Assembly (NCBI GenBank): GCA_963778025.1
Contig: CAVZTA010000009.1
Coordinates: forward strand, 186,001-250,000
Length of the DNA stretch: 64,000 nucleotides
Direction of reading: 5' to 3'
DNA from: CAVZTA01 sp963778025
GTDB taxonomy: Bacteria; Chloroflexota; Limnocylindria; Limnocylindrales; CSP1-4
Shown here: positions 1 to 7,866 of the stretch, piece after piece
Numbering within the stretch: the stretch's first letter is position 1
How the letters are laid out: every line of letters starts with the position of its first letter
The notes under the pieces: model-generated
The model's input: the letters and a program-made list of their open reading frames with translations, nothing else
What the model was told of the DNA's origin: nothing
Databases searched by the model: none
Program-made: the position numbers and the translations under genes

Positions 1-106
1 ACCACGATGCGGAGGGATGTCGGGTGGTGTGTCGCGTGCGAGGGCGCGGCCTCGGCCTCCGGGCGGACGATGTCGGCCGATCGGCGGAGGGCGTCCATGG
101 GCACGC

Positions 107-322
107 TCAGGAGATCCCCGCCAGGACACGCTCCGCGGGTTCCGTCTCCCGGAGCAGCGAACGGGGCCACTCGGTCCGATGGAGGAGCACGAGGCGGCGT
201 TCCAGGCGCCGGACGCGCGCATCGATCGCCCAGTCGTGACTGTCGGGATCGCTCTCGTCGCGCAGCTCGATCGCGGTGACCAGCTCGTCAAGGAGGGTCG
301 CGAGATCGTCGGTCAGGTCCAT
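107..322 (-). CDS. Small hypothetical protein (71 aa)
   Basis: A short leftward gene. I chose the ATG at 322 because a GGAGGG ribosome binding site lies about 8 nt upstream, whereas the longer open frame back to about 400 has no such signal. The product is acidic at its N-terminus (MDLTDDLATLLDELV) and then alternates charged and leucine residues, consistent with a small helical soluble protein. There is no signal peptide or membrane segment and I recognise no family. A TAGGGT hexamer on this strand near 400-410 could be its -10 element. Function is unknown. Confidence 0.5.
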   Translation of the reverse strand: MDLTDDLATLLDELVTAIELRDESDPDSHDWAIDARVRRLERRLVLLHRTEWPRSLLRETEPAERVLAGIS

Positions 323-617
323 CGGCAAACCCTCCACGCGGGGGCGCGGCGTGGGGGTCCTTCCTCTTACCGTTTCGAAGTCGCACCCCGGCCGGGCCAT
401 AACCCTAGCCCCCTGCGCATTACAGACGCATCACAACACGGGGTGATGTGCGTTCGCCGTCCGGTTGGCGCCGGCCGCTGGAGGACCGGCTGACCGATGC
501 GCCTGGCCGGGGCGGCATCGCCGCGACATCGCGATGCGCGGCTGGGAGGCGCGCGTGCAATGCGTCGCCCGCGACGCTGTCCCTGGACCCGAGCGCCACT
601 CCCCAGGAGGACCCGTC
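323..617. other. Divergent intergenic region
   Basis: This stretch separates the small leftward gene (start 322) from the rightward PPOX-like gene (start 618). It should hold both promoters. A CCTAGCC/GGCTAGG element near 400-410 is a candidate -10 for the leftward gene. An imperfect inverted repeat, GCATCAC at 428-434 against GTGATGTGC at 443-451, is a weak operator candidate. I see no RNA gene. Confidence 0.35.
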
Positions 618-1076
618 ATGGGTGACACCCGGTTCGCCGCCTCGGATCTCGCCGAGGTCGCGACGATGCTCCGCGACATCGACATCTGCATGCTCGTCAC
701 GCGGGCCGAAGGCCGGCTGCGCGGCCGGCCGATGTCCAACAACGGCGCCGTCGAGTACGACGGTGACAGCTGGTTCTTCACGCTCCGCGACACACCCAAG
801 GTCCGGGAGCTCACGGCCGATGACCGCATCGAGCTCGCGTACGTCGCGACGGCGTCGGGCCAGTGGATCTCGATCGAAGGCCGCGCCAGCATCGAGGACG
901 ACGCCGAGCGCAAGCGCGCGCTCTGGATGGACGACCTGGCACGCTGGTTCCCGGACGGTCCCGACGATCCCGAGGTCGTCCTCATCAAGGCGAGCGCGGA
1001 CCGGATCCATGCCTGGACCGGCGACGGCGAGGTGGTGCTGGAGCCGGGCCAGCCGCTGATGCGCGTCCCGGCCTGA
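618..1076 (+). CDS. Pyridoxamine 5'-phosphate oxidase-like (general stress protein 26 type) protein
   Basis: A 152-aa protein of the FMN-binding split-barrel superfamily, resembling general stress protein 26. Such proteins bind flavin or related cofactors and act in redox or stress metabolism, usually with unknown substrate. The visible pattern is an early beta-barrel with the run GRLRGRPMS (about residues 32-40), the core WFFTLRDTPKVREL (about 52-65) and the strand WISIEGRASI. These are typical of this family rather than of true PdxH. The ATG at 618 is preceded by a strong AGGAGG at 605-610. The in-frame opening further upstream lacks a ribosome binding site. A hairpin follows the stop codon, so the gene is probably monocistronic. 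Confidence 0.8.
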   Translation: MGDTRFAASDLAEVATMLRDIDICMLVTRAEGRLRGRPMSNNGAVEYDGDSWFFTLRDTPKVRELTADDRIELAYVATASGQWISIEGRASIEDDAERKRALWMDDLARWFPDGPDDPEVVLIKASADRIHAWTGDGEVVLEPGQPLMRVPA

Positions 1077-1083
1077 CGCGCAA

Positions 1084-1114
1084 GGGCTCCGGCGTCCTGC
1101 GGATGCCGGAGCCC
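1084..1114 (+). terminator. Terminator-like hairpin after the PPOX-like gene
   Basis: A perfect 10-bp inverted repeat (GGGCTCCGGC at 1084-1093, GCCGGAGCCC at 1105-1114) with an 11-nt loop begins 8 nt after the stop at 1076. No U-tract follows, which is common in high-GC genomes. It also lies beyond the 3' end of the leftward hemerythrin gene, so it may act in both directions. Confidence 0.6.
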
Positions 1115-1207
1115 GATCCATGTCGCGACCCGCCGCCGGGTCACGCCCCGCGGAGGGCCTCCCGAGCCGCTCGCCGGATCGCGAGCAGATCGAGGGTCAT
1201 CGCCGGT

Positions 1208-1666
1208 TCAGGCGGGGACGTTCAGCTCCTGCTGCGCGGTCCGCTTCCGCGCTTCCATCCGGGCGCCCAGGTCCTCGAGCTCGGCCTTGTCGAACACCGA
1301 GCGGGCGGTCTTGAACATCTCGCCCTCCTCCTCCTCGATGTGGTGCTCGATGTTCTCCTTCATGACGATGGCCTTGGCGCCCCAGGACTCGTCCTCGACG
1401 TCGAGCGATTCCAGCTCGCCCATGAGCAGGTCGACGACGTGGTGCTCCTCGAAGCCCTCGAGCACGATGTCCTTCGCCTTGGGATGGTTCTTCAGCTCGG
1501 GGTAGAAGATCTCCTCCTCGATCGTCTCGTGCACCGCCAGCTCGCCCTTGATCGTGGCGAACAGCTCCTGGCGGGTCTTGACGCCCCGCTCGGTCGTCTT
1601 CTCCAACTGGGCCAGCAGTCCCTTGACCTTCTCATGGTCGGACTTGAGTAAGGCAAGCGCATCCAC
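1208..1666 (-). CDS. Hemerythrin HHE cation-binding domain protein
   Basis: A 152-aa protein with a hemerythrin four-helix bundle, predicted to bind a di-iron centre for oxygen, NO or iron sensing or storage in the cytoplasm. Likely ligands are the first-helix KSDHEKVK, then AVHETIEEEIFYPEL, FEEHHVV and NIEHHIEEEEGEMF, which follow the H...HxxxE...H...HxxxE spacing of the family. I chose the GTG start at 1666 because a GAGGAGG element lies 7 nt upstream. The much longer in-frame opening toward 2302 is antisense to the next gene and has no family similarity. The C-terminus is lysine- and arginine-rich. It stands alone on this strand. Confidence 0.85.
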   Translation of the reverse strand: MDALALLKSDHEKVKGLLAQLEKTTERGVKTRQELFATIKGELAVHETIEEEIFYPELKNHPKAKDIVLEGFEEHHVVDLLMGELESLDVEDESWGAKAIVMKENIEHHIEEEEGEMFKTARSVFDKAELEDLGARMEARKRTAQQELNVPA

Positions 1667-1888
1667 GGGGCATCCTCCTCGATTGATCGGTGGCTCGATG
1701 GTCGGGTGGCCAGCGCCGCGGCGGCGTTGCGTCCCGCGACCCGCGTCTTGCGGCTCCATCGCGACCCAGGCGTGACGGACCGCTGTGATGCGGATGCGAT
1801 GTCGCCTCGTGTCTGCTTGACCCGCGCACGAGGCGCCGATGGCTCGATGCTGCCGCCACGGGCGCCCCGCCCGAACAGGAGGACCGTC

Positions 1889-2407
1889 ATCCCGAACCGC
1901 CGCCCGGACGCCGTCAGCGCGACGGTGCCCGAATCGACCACGCGCCCCGACACCGAGACTGCCCGTGCCGGCGTCCGGCTGCTTCCGCGACCGCCGCGTC
2001 CGGACGCGCGCGATGTGCGGCGCGACCGCGGGCTGGCGATCGTCCGGGCGAGCCTCGAGGCCTACTGGCGGGGCGAACGCTCGGTCGCGGCCGCTCGCTG
2101 GGATCCCGACATCGTGTGGCGCGTCGCCGGCGATGGGCCGCTGAGCGGCGAGCACCAGGGCGCGGGCGCCGTGTTCGCGTATCGCCAGCGGCTGGTGCGG
2201 GCGAGCGGGCACTCGTGGCGCCAGCACCTCATCGCGCTCGACGGCGACGAGGCGATCGTCTCGGCCCACGTGCGCACGACGGCGCAGCGCCGCGGGCGCC
2301 ATCTGGACATCCCGACGCTCCTGCTCTGCGAGGTCGGTGTCCTGGGCATCCGGCGGGTGACCGAGCTGCCCGGCGATCAGGAGGCGTGGGACCAGTTCTG
2401 GTCCTGA
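1889..2407 (+). CDS. SnoaL-like / nuclear transport factor 2 fold protein
   Basis: The C-terminal 130 residues fit the SnoaL-like (NTF2 fold) family. There is a first helix (LAIVRASLEAYWRGE), then WDPDIVWRVAGDGPLSG and a central strand, and an end around ALDGDEAIVSAHVR and EAWDQFWS. Members are small binding or isomerase-like proteins of varied function. The start is unusual. A perfect AGGAGG at 1877-1882 sits 6 nt before an ATC codon at 1889, exactly the arrangement seen at the neighbouring ATG of the PPOX-like gene. Canonical alternatives are an ATG at 1848 and GTGs at 1925 and 2014, none with a ribosome binding site. I give 1889 as the signal-supported start but am unsure. Confidence 0.6.
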   Translation: MPNRRPDAVSATVPESTTRPDTETARAGVRLLPRPPRPDARDVRRDRGLAIVRASLEAYWRGERSVAAARWDPDIVWRVAGDGPLSGEHQGAGAVFAYRQRLVRASGHSWRQHLIALDGDEAIVSAHVRTTAQRRGRHLDIPTLLLCEVGVLGIRRVTELPGDQEAWDQFWS

Positions 2408-2452
2408 CGGCAGCGGACGCCTGAGCGGCCCCGCCGTCCCCGAAGCGCTCGC

Positions 2453-2458
2453 TACGCT
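2453..2458 (+). promoter_or_regulatory. -10-like hexamer, probable leaderless start of the MBL gene
   Basis: TACGCT ends 8 nt before the GTG start at 2467, and no Shine-Dalgarno sequence is present in between. This matches the -10/start-codon spacing repeated at other genes of the window. Confidence 0.45.
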
Positions 2459-2466
2459 ATGCCGCG

Positions 2467-4275
2467 GTGCGCATCGCCGAGGACGTCTTTCGCCACACCG
2501 ACACGACGCACGTCTACCTGATCCGGCGGGGTCGCGACGCGATCGCCATCGACTTCGGCGACGGATCGGTCCTCGACCGGCTCGGCGACTTCGGGATCGA
2601 CCGGATCACCGATGTGCTGATGACGCATCACCACCGCGATTCCGCGCAGGGATCGCCGCGTGCCGTCGAGGCCGGCATCCGGATCCACGTCCCCCAGACC
2701 GAGCAGGACCTGTTCGCGCATGTCGGCGAGCACTGGCAGGCGCGACCCCTCGAGCGGATCTACGACCTGCGCGAGGACCGGTTCTCGCTGCTCGACGATG
2801 TCCCCGTGGCGGGCGTGGTGCTGGACTACCGGACGGTGAGCTACGGCGGGGTCGACGTCCTCACCCTGCCCACGCCCGGGCACACGCCCGGCTCGGTGAG
2901 CTACCTCGTCGAGGCCGGCGGCCGGCGGCTCGCGTTCGTGGGCGACCTGCTGGCGGGTCCCGGACAGGTGCCGTCGCTCGCCGCGACGCAGTGGACCTAC
3001 ACGGGCATCGAGGGCCTGGGCGCCACGATCCTGAGCGGCCTCGAGCTGCTGGACCACGCGCCCGACATCGTGCTCCCCGCGCATGGCGATCCGATGGACC
3101 CACCCGCCGACGGGATCCGCCTGCTCAACCGTCGCCTCCAGGCCCTCATCGACCTGCGCTCCCCGGACTGGCGCCTGAGCGAGCTGCGGGACCGGCCGTA
3201 CCTCGAGCTGTCGCGCCACCTCCTGCGCAACCGCACGAGCGTCTCGAACAGCTACGTCCTCCTGTCCGAGACGGGCAACGCCCTCGTCATCGACTACGGC
3301 TACGACTTCACGACCGGTCTGCCCGACGGGACGGATCGGAGCTCCCGCCGGCCATGGCTGTACACGTTGCCCGCGCTCAGGCAGCAGTTCGGGGTCGATC
3401 GCGTGGAGGTGGCGATCCCGACCCACTACCACGACGACCACGTCGCGGGGTTCAACCTCCTGCGCGACGTGGAAGGCACGGAGGTCTGGTCGCCGGACGA
3501 CATGACCGACCTGTTCCGGCATCCCCGCCGCTACGACCTGCCGTGCCTGTGGTACGACCCCATCGGGGTGGACCGCGAGCTCCGGTACGGCGAACCGTTC
3601 ACCTGGCACGAGTACGAGCTGCGGCTCCATCCGCTCCACGGGCACACGCTGTTCGCGTGCGCCATCGAGGTCGACGTGGACGGCCGCAAGGTCCTCGCGA
3701 CGGGCGATCAGCAGTCGGGCCGCTGGGTCGACGCCGAGCTGCCGGAATACCTCAACTACCAGTACCGGAACGGGTTCCGGTTCGGCGACTTCGAGGACAG
3801 CGCGGCGCTCTATCGACGCCTGAAGCCGGACCTCGTCATCAGCGGCCACTGGCAGCCCCGGCCCGTCACCGAGGAGTGGCTCGGCGCGCTCGAGTTCCAG
3901 GGCGCGGAGCTTGCCCGGCTGCATCGTGAGCTGCTGCCGCTGGGGGAGGGCGCGCTCGACGCGACCGGCTACGTCGCGCGCATCGAGCCGTATCGGTCCA
4001 GGCTGGCGGTCGGGGAGGTGCTCACCATCGAGGTGATCGTGCGCAATCCGTTCCCGCGCGCGGCGCAGGCCTTCGTCGGGCTCGTCGTGCCCGACGGCTG
4101 GGCGGTCGATCCCACGAGCGTGCCCGTCGAGCTGCCCCCGGATGGCGAGGCGACGCTGCGGGCGACGATCCGGCCCGCCGCCCGGGCCGTCCGTCGCGCT
4201 CGGATCGCGGCGGACGTGACGATCGACGAACGCCGCTTCGGCCAGCACGCGGAGGCGCTCGTCGACATCGGTTGA
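2467..4275 (+). CDS. Tandem metallo-beta-lactamase-fold protein
   Basis: A 602-aa protein carrying two MBL-fold modules. The first (about residues 1-235) has THHHRDS where the usual motif is HxHxDH, so the last His is replaced. It also has TPGHTPGS and a later FVGD and LPAHGD, so most ligands remain. The second (about 250-480) has a complete THYHDDH, HPLHGHT, ATGDQQ and ISGH. The last 110 residues form a beta-rich tail resembling an Ig-like or NPCBM-type module (NPFPRAAQAFVGLVVPDGW). The fold usually hydrolyses or oxidises via two metal ions. The substrate here cannot be told. There is no signal peptide, so it is probably cytoplasmic. The GTG start sits 8 nt after a -10-like hexamer. Confidence 0.75.
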   Translation: MRIAEDVFRHTDTTHVYLIRRGRDAIAIDFGDGSVLDRLGDFGIDRITDVLMTHHHRDSAQGSPRAVEAGIRIHVPQTEQDLFAHVGEHWQARPLERIYDLREDRFSLLDDVPVAGVVLDYRTVSYGGVDVLTLPTPGHTPGSVSYLVEAGGRRLAFVGDLLAGPGQVPSLAATQWTYTGIEGLGATILSGLELLDHAPDIVLPAHGDPMDPPADGIRLLNRRLQALIDLRSPDWRLSELRDRPYLELSRHLLRNRTSVSNSYVLLSETGNALVIDYGYDFTTGLPDGTDRSSRRPWLYTLPALRQQFGVDRVEVAIPTHYHDDHVAGFNLLRDVEGTEVWSPDDMTDLFRHPRRYDLPCLWYDPIGVDRELRYGEPFTWHEYELRLHPLHGHTLFACAIEVDVDGRKVLATGDQQSGRWVDAELPEYLNYQYRNGFRFGDFEDSAALYRRLKPDLVISGHWQPRPVTEEWLGALEFQGAELARLHRELLPLGEGALDATGYVARIEPYRSRLAVGEVLTIEVIVRNPFPRAAQAFVGLVVPDGWAVDPTSVPVELPPDGEATLRATIRPAARAVRRARIAADVTIDERRFGQHAEALVDIG

Positions 4276-4451
4276 CGGCGTGCCGCTGCGGCCGCTGCGA
4301 TGCAACTGTGATGCGCCGCGCGGGGGTCACGCCGTCGCGCTTACGGCGGCGCGCTGACAGTCGATCCGTTCGGCCGTGGTCGGTCGCGCGCCCGCTGCCA
4401 CCGCCCCACCGCCGTCACGGCGCGACCTCCTGGCGCGCCGGAGGAGGACCG

Positions 4452-5961
4452 ATGCCCGTACGCCGCCCCGCGGCTCTCGCCGCGACCCTTGCGCTCACCC
4501 TCGTCGTGACGGCCTGCGGCGGAGGAGGCGGCACGCCTGCCCCGGCCTCAGGCGGGTCCAGCGCCGCGCCGAGCGGCGCATCGCCCAGCACCGGCAGCGA
4601 GTCGCCCAGCGCGAGCGGCGGCGGCAGCGCGAGTGCCAGCGCCGCCGGCAACGCCGACATCAGCGGGACGCTCCTGGTCGGCGCGAAGTACGGCTGCAAG
4701 CCGATCCCGTGCACGCCGTCCGGTGAGGGCGCCGCGGACGAGATCGCGACGACCCGCTATGACGTCTTCGCGAAGCAGTACCCGGACGTCTCGGTCGAGT
4801 TCACCGAGGCCGACTTCGACGCCCAGGCCTTCCTGACCGCGGTCGCCGCGGGCAACCCGCCCGACGTCGTTCGCATGGACCGCGCGATCGTCGGCACGTA
4901 CGTCGCCGAGGGCGCGCTCGAGCCGCTGGGCGACTGCATCTCCAAGATGGGCATCGACATGTCCCAGTACCGCGAGCCGGCGGTGAATGGCGTGACCATC
5001 GACGGCCAGGTCTACGGGATCCCGGAGTTCTACGACAGCCGGATCATCCTGATCAACGACTCCGCGGTCCAGGACGCCGGACTCACGCGCGGCCGACATC
5101 GACACGACCGATTGGGACAAGCTCAAGGACGTCAACGCCAAGCTGTACAAGAAGGACGGCGACAAGCTGGCGCGCATCGGGTTCGACCCCAAGCTGCCCG
5201 AGTTCCTGCCGCTGTGGGCCAAGGCCAACGGCGCCAGCATCATCTCCGACGACGGGAAGACCGCGCAGCTGAACGACCCGAAGGTCGCGGAAGCGCTGAC
5301 CTACGCCGCGTCGCTGATCACCGACAACACGACCGCCGCCGACTTCCTCGACTTCCGCGGCAACGGCCCGGGCGGCAAGGACTTCTTCGGGCCGGACAAC
5401 CAGTTCAAGGAAGACACCCTCGGCGCGATGCCGATGGAGCAGTGGTACCTCAACGTCCTGGCCAGCAACACGCCGGACGAGAAGATCGACTTCGCGCCGT
5501 TCAAGGACCGCCAGGGCAACCCGATCAGCTTCTCCGGCGGGTCGGCATGGGTCATCCCGGCGTCCGCGAAGAACAAGGACGCGGCGTGCGAGTTCATGCG
5601 GGTCATCACGCTCCCCGACTCCTGGTACGCCGCGGCCAAGGTCCGCGCCGACAAGCGCGCGGCCGACAAGGAGCCGTTCACCGGCGTCTTCACCGGCAAC
5701 AAGCTGGCCGACGACAAGATCTTCGGCGACGGCGGACTGGTGACCGAGGAGAGCGCGGGCGCGTACTACCCGGGCGTCCAGCTCGTGCAGCAGACGGCCG
5801 ACGTCGCCTTCTCGCTGCCGCCCATCCCGGCGGCCGAGGAGTTCACCCGGATCTGGCAGGAGGCCGTCCAGAAGGTCCTCAACGACAAGGCCGACGCGAC
5901 GGCGACGCTGCAGGCGGCCAACCAGGAAGCCCAGGACGCCATCGACTCGGCGGCCCAGTAA
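4452..5961 (+). CDS. Extracellular sugar-binding lipoprotein of an ABC importer (frameshifted)
   Basis: A family 1 type solute-binding protein of about 500 aa that would capture an oligosaccharide outside the membrane. The start ATG at 4452 follows GAGGAGG. The signal peptide has lipobox VVTACG, followed by a Gly/Ser/Ala-rich linker (about residues 25-70). The mature domain follows (TRYDVFAKQYPDVSVEFTEA, GNPPDVVRMD). The frame breaks at about 5089, where one extra base in CACGCGCGG turns the family-typical AGLTPADID into AGLTRGRHR. The rest continues in the next frame (MPMEQWYLNVL, SGGSAWVIPASAKNKDAA) to the stop at 5961. The break looks like a sequencing error because both halves are well preserved. 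It is the first gene of the sugar operon. Confidence 0.8.
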
Positions 5962-5985
5962 GCACACGCGGAGGGCGCCGGCACG

Positions 5986-6915
5986 ATGACCGCGACCGGC
6001 GCCACCGCCCCCACCCGGCGGCGGTGGCGCGTCTCCCAGGAGACCCGCTGGGCGTACATCTTCCTGCTGCCGTGGATCATCGGCACCGTGATCTTCACGG
6101 CCGGCCCGATGCTCGCCAGCCTCGTCCTGTCGTTCACCCGCTACAACGTGATCCGGCCGCCGCAGTTCACCGGGCTGCGCAACTACGAGCTGATGCTCAA
6201 CGACCGGCACATCCCGCAGGCGCTGTTCAACACCGCGTTCTTCGCGATCCTCCACGTGCCCGGCGTGATCATCATCTCGCTCCTGCTCGCGATGATGCTG
6301 CTGCGCGTGGGGCGCGCGTCCGGGTTCTTCCGGACCGCCTTCTACCTGCCCAACGTGACGCCCGCCGTGGCGGTGGGCACGCTGTTCCTGCTCCTGCTCG
6401 CCGGCGGCGGGCTGCTCAATCGCGCGCTCGGCGCGGTCGGCATCGACGGCCCCAACTGGCTGACCGATCCCGGCTGGGTGAAGCCGGGCATCGTGATCAT
6501 GTCGCTCTGGACACTCGGCAGCACGGTGGTGATCTACTTCGCGGCGCTTCGGAACGTGCCGCTCGAGTTGTACGAGGCCGCCAGGCTGGACGGCGCGAAC
6601 GGCTGGCAGACATTCAAGAGCATCACCGTGCCGTTCATCAGCGGCGCGATCTTCTTCACGGTGATCGTCAACACGATCGCGTCGCTCCAGATCTTCGCCG
6701 AAGTGTTCACGATGTTCTTCGGCTCGCGCAGCGGACCCGCTCAGGACGCCGCGCTGTTCTACACGATCTACCTGTTCCAGAAGGCGTTCCAGGATCTGGA
6801 CATGGGCTACGCATCCGCGATGGCCTGGCTGCTGTTCGTGATCATCCTGATCATCACCCTCATCCAGGTCCGGATGAGCCGCCGGTTCGTGTTCTATGCG
6901 GGTGATTCGCGATGA
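5986..6915 (+). CDS. ABC sugar transporter permease (MalF/UgpA type)
   Basis: A 309-aa inner-membrane permease with six predicted transmembrane segments, starting at WAYIFLLPWIIGTVIFT. The cytoplasmic EAA loop (YEAARLDGANGWQTFKSITVP, about residues 198-218) contacts the ATPase. It is the first of two permease halves of a carbohydrate uptake transporter of the CUT1 type. It begins 24 nt after the binding-protein gene and overlaps the next permease by 4 nt (ATGA), so the three are co-translated. No ATPase gene is present nearby. Confidence 0.9.
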   Translation: MTATGATAPTRRRWRVSQETRWAYIFLLPWIIGTVIFTAGPMLASLVLSFTRYNVIRPPQFTGLRNYELMLNDRHIPQALFNTAFFAILHVPGVIIISLLLAMMLLRVGRASGFFRTAFYLPNVTPAVAVGTLFLLLLAGGGLLNRALGAVGIDGPNWLTDPGWVKPGIVIMSLWTLGSTVVIYFAALRNVPLELYEAARLDGANGWQTFKSITVPFISGAIFFTVIVNTIASLQIFAEVFTMFFGSRSGPAQDAALFYTIYLFQKAFQDLDMGYASAMAWLLFVIILIITLIQVRMSRRFVFYAGDSR

Positions 6916-7859
6916 CCCTCCAGCAGAGTGGGGTCGGTGGCGCACCGCCGCCCGCAGCCGTCGCCCGGTCAGCCGCCCCGGCGCGGGCGATCGAAGCGCC
7001 GACCCAGGGCAGTGCCGCACGACGGCTGATCCTGCGGGTCGTCTTCATCGGCGGTCTCGTGTTCATGACGCTCGTCTTCGTCTTCCCGTTCATCTGGCTG
7101 GTCAGCGCATCGCTGAAGACCCGCTCCGATGTGTTCTCGAACGATCTGTTCACGTTCCCGCTGCACTTCGAGAACTACGGCAACGTGTTCCAGGTCGCAC
7201 CCGTCGCGAACTGGTTCCTGAACAGCATCCTCGTCTCGGTGCTGGCCGCCGTCGCGGTGACGATCAGCTCGGCCCTCGTGGCCTTCGCGTTCGCCTACTT
7301 CCGCTTCCCGGGCCGGAACATCCTGTTCGGCATCGTCCTCGCCAGCATGATGTTGCCGGGCGCCGTCCTGATGATCCCCACGTTCCTCATCTGGAACGCG
7401 CTGGGCCAGGTCAACTCGCCGCTGTTCACGCCACTCTGGGCGGGCAACCTGTTCGGCTCGGCGTTCTACATCTTCATGCTTCGCCAGTTCTTCCTGGGAC
7501 TGCCTCGCGAGCTGTTCGAGGCCGCGCGAGTCGACGGCGCGAGCTATCCGCGGATGTTCTGGAGCGTGGCCATGCCGCTCACCCGGGCGGCGCTCATCGT
7601 GGTCCTCATCTTCGAGCTGAAGGCGAGCTGGACCGACCTGATGAAGCCGCTGATCTTCATCCGGGACATCGACCTGTTCACGCTTCCGCGTGGCCTGACG
7701 TACCTGGTGAGCCTGTACAACCCACAGACGGGCGGCGAGGGCCAGTTCCAGCTGGTGATGGCGGCGAGCGTCATCATCACGCTCCCGATGATCGTCGTGT
7801 TCTTCCTCGCCCAGCGGTTCTTCATCGAGGGCATCGCGACCACGGGCTCGAAGGGCTGA
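6912..7859 (+). CDS. ABC sugar transporter permease (MalG/UgpE type)
   Basis: A 315-aa permease, partner of the preceding one. The N-terminus is extended and alanine/proline-rich (about 40 residues). The first membrane helix (VVFIGGLVFMTLVFVFPFI) follows, and the EAA loop is at FEAARVDGASYPRMFWSVAMP. It has six predicted membrane segments. The start ATG overlaps the previous stop. The next gene, a GH2 enzyme, begins 7 nt after its stop, tying import to intracellular hydrolysis. Confidence 0.9.
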   Translation: MTLQQSGVGGAPPPAAVARSAAPARAIEAPTQGSAARRLILRVVFIGGLVFMTLVFVFPFIWLVSASLKTRSDVFSNDLFTFPLHFENYGNVFQVAPVANWFLNSILVSVLAAVAVTISSALVAFAFAYFRFPGRNILFGIVLASMMLPGAVLMIPTFLIWNALGQVNSPLFTPLWAGNLFGSAFYIFMLRQFFLGLPRELFEAARVDGASYPRMFWSVAMPLTRAALIVVLIFELKASWTDLMKPLIFIRDIDLFTLPRGLTYLVSLYNPQTGGEGQFQLVMAASVIITLPMIVVFFLAQRFFIEGIATTGSKG

Positions 7860-7866
7860 CCCGCGC

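Noticed and set aside
2452..4305. Leftward open frame of about 617 codons
   Set aside because: Antisense to the tandem MBL gene and without motifs.
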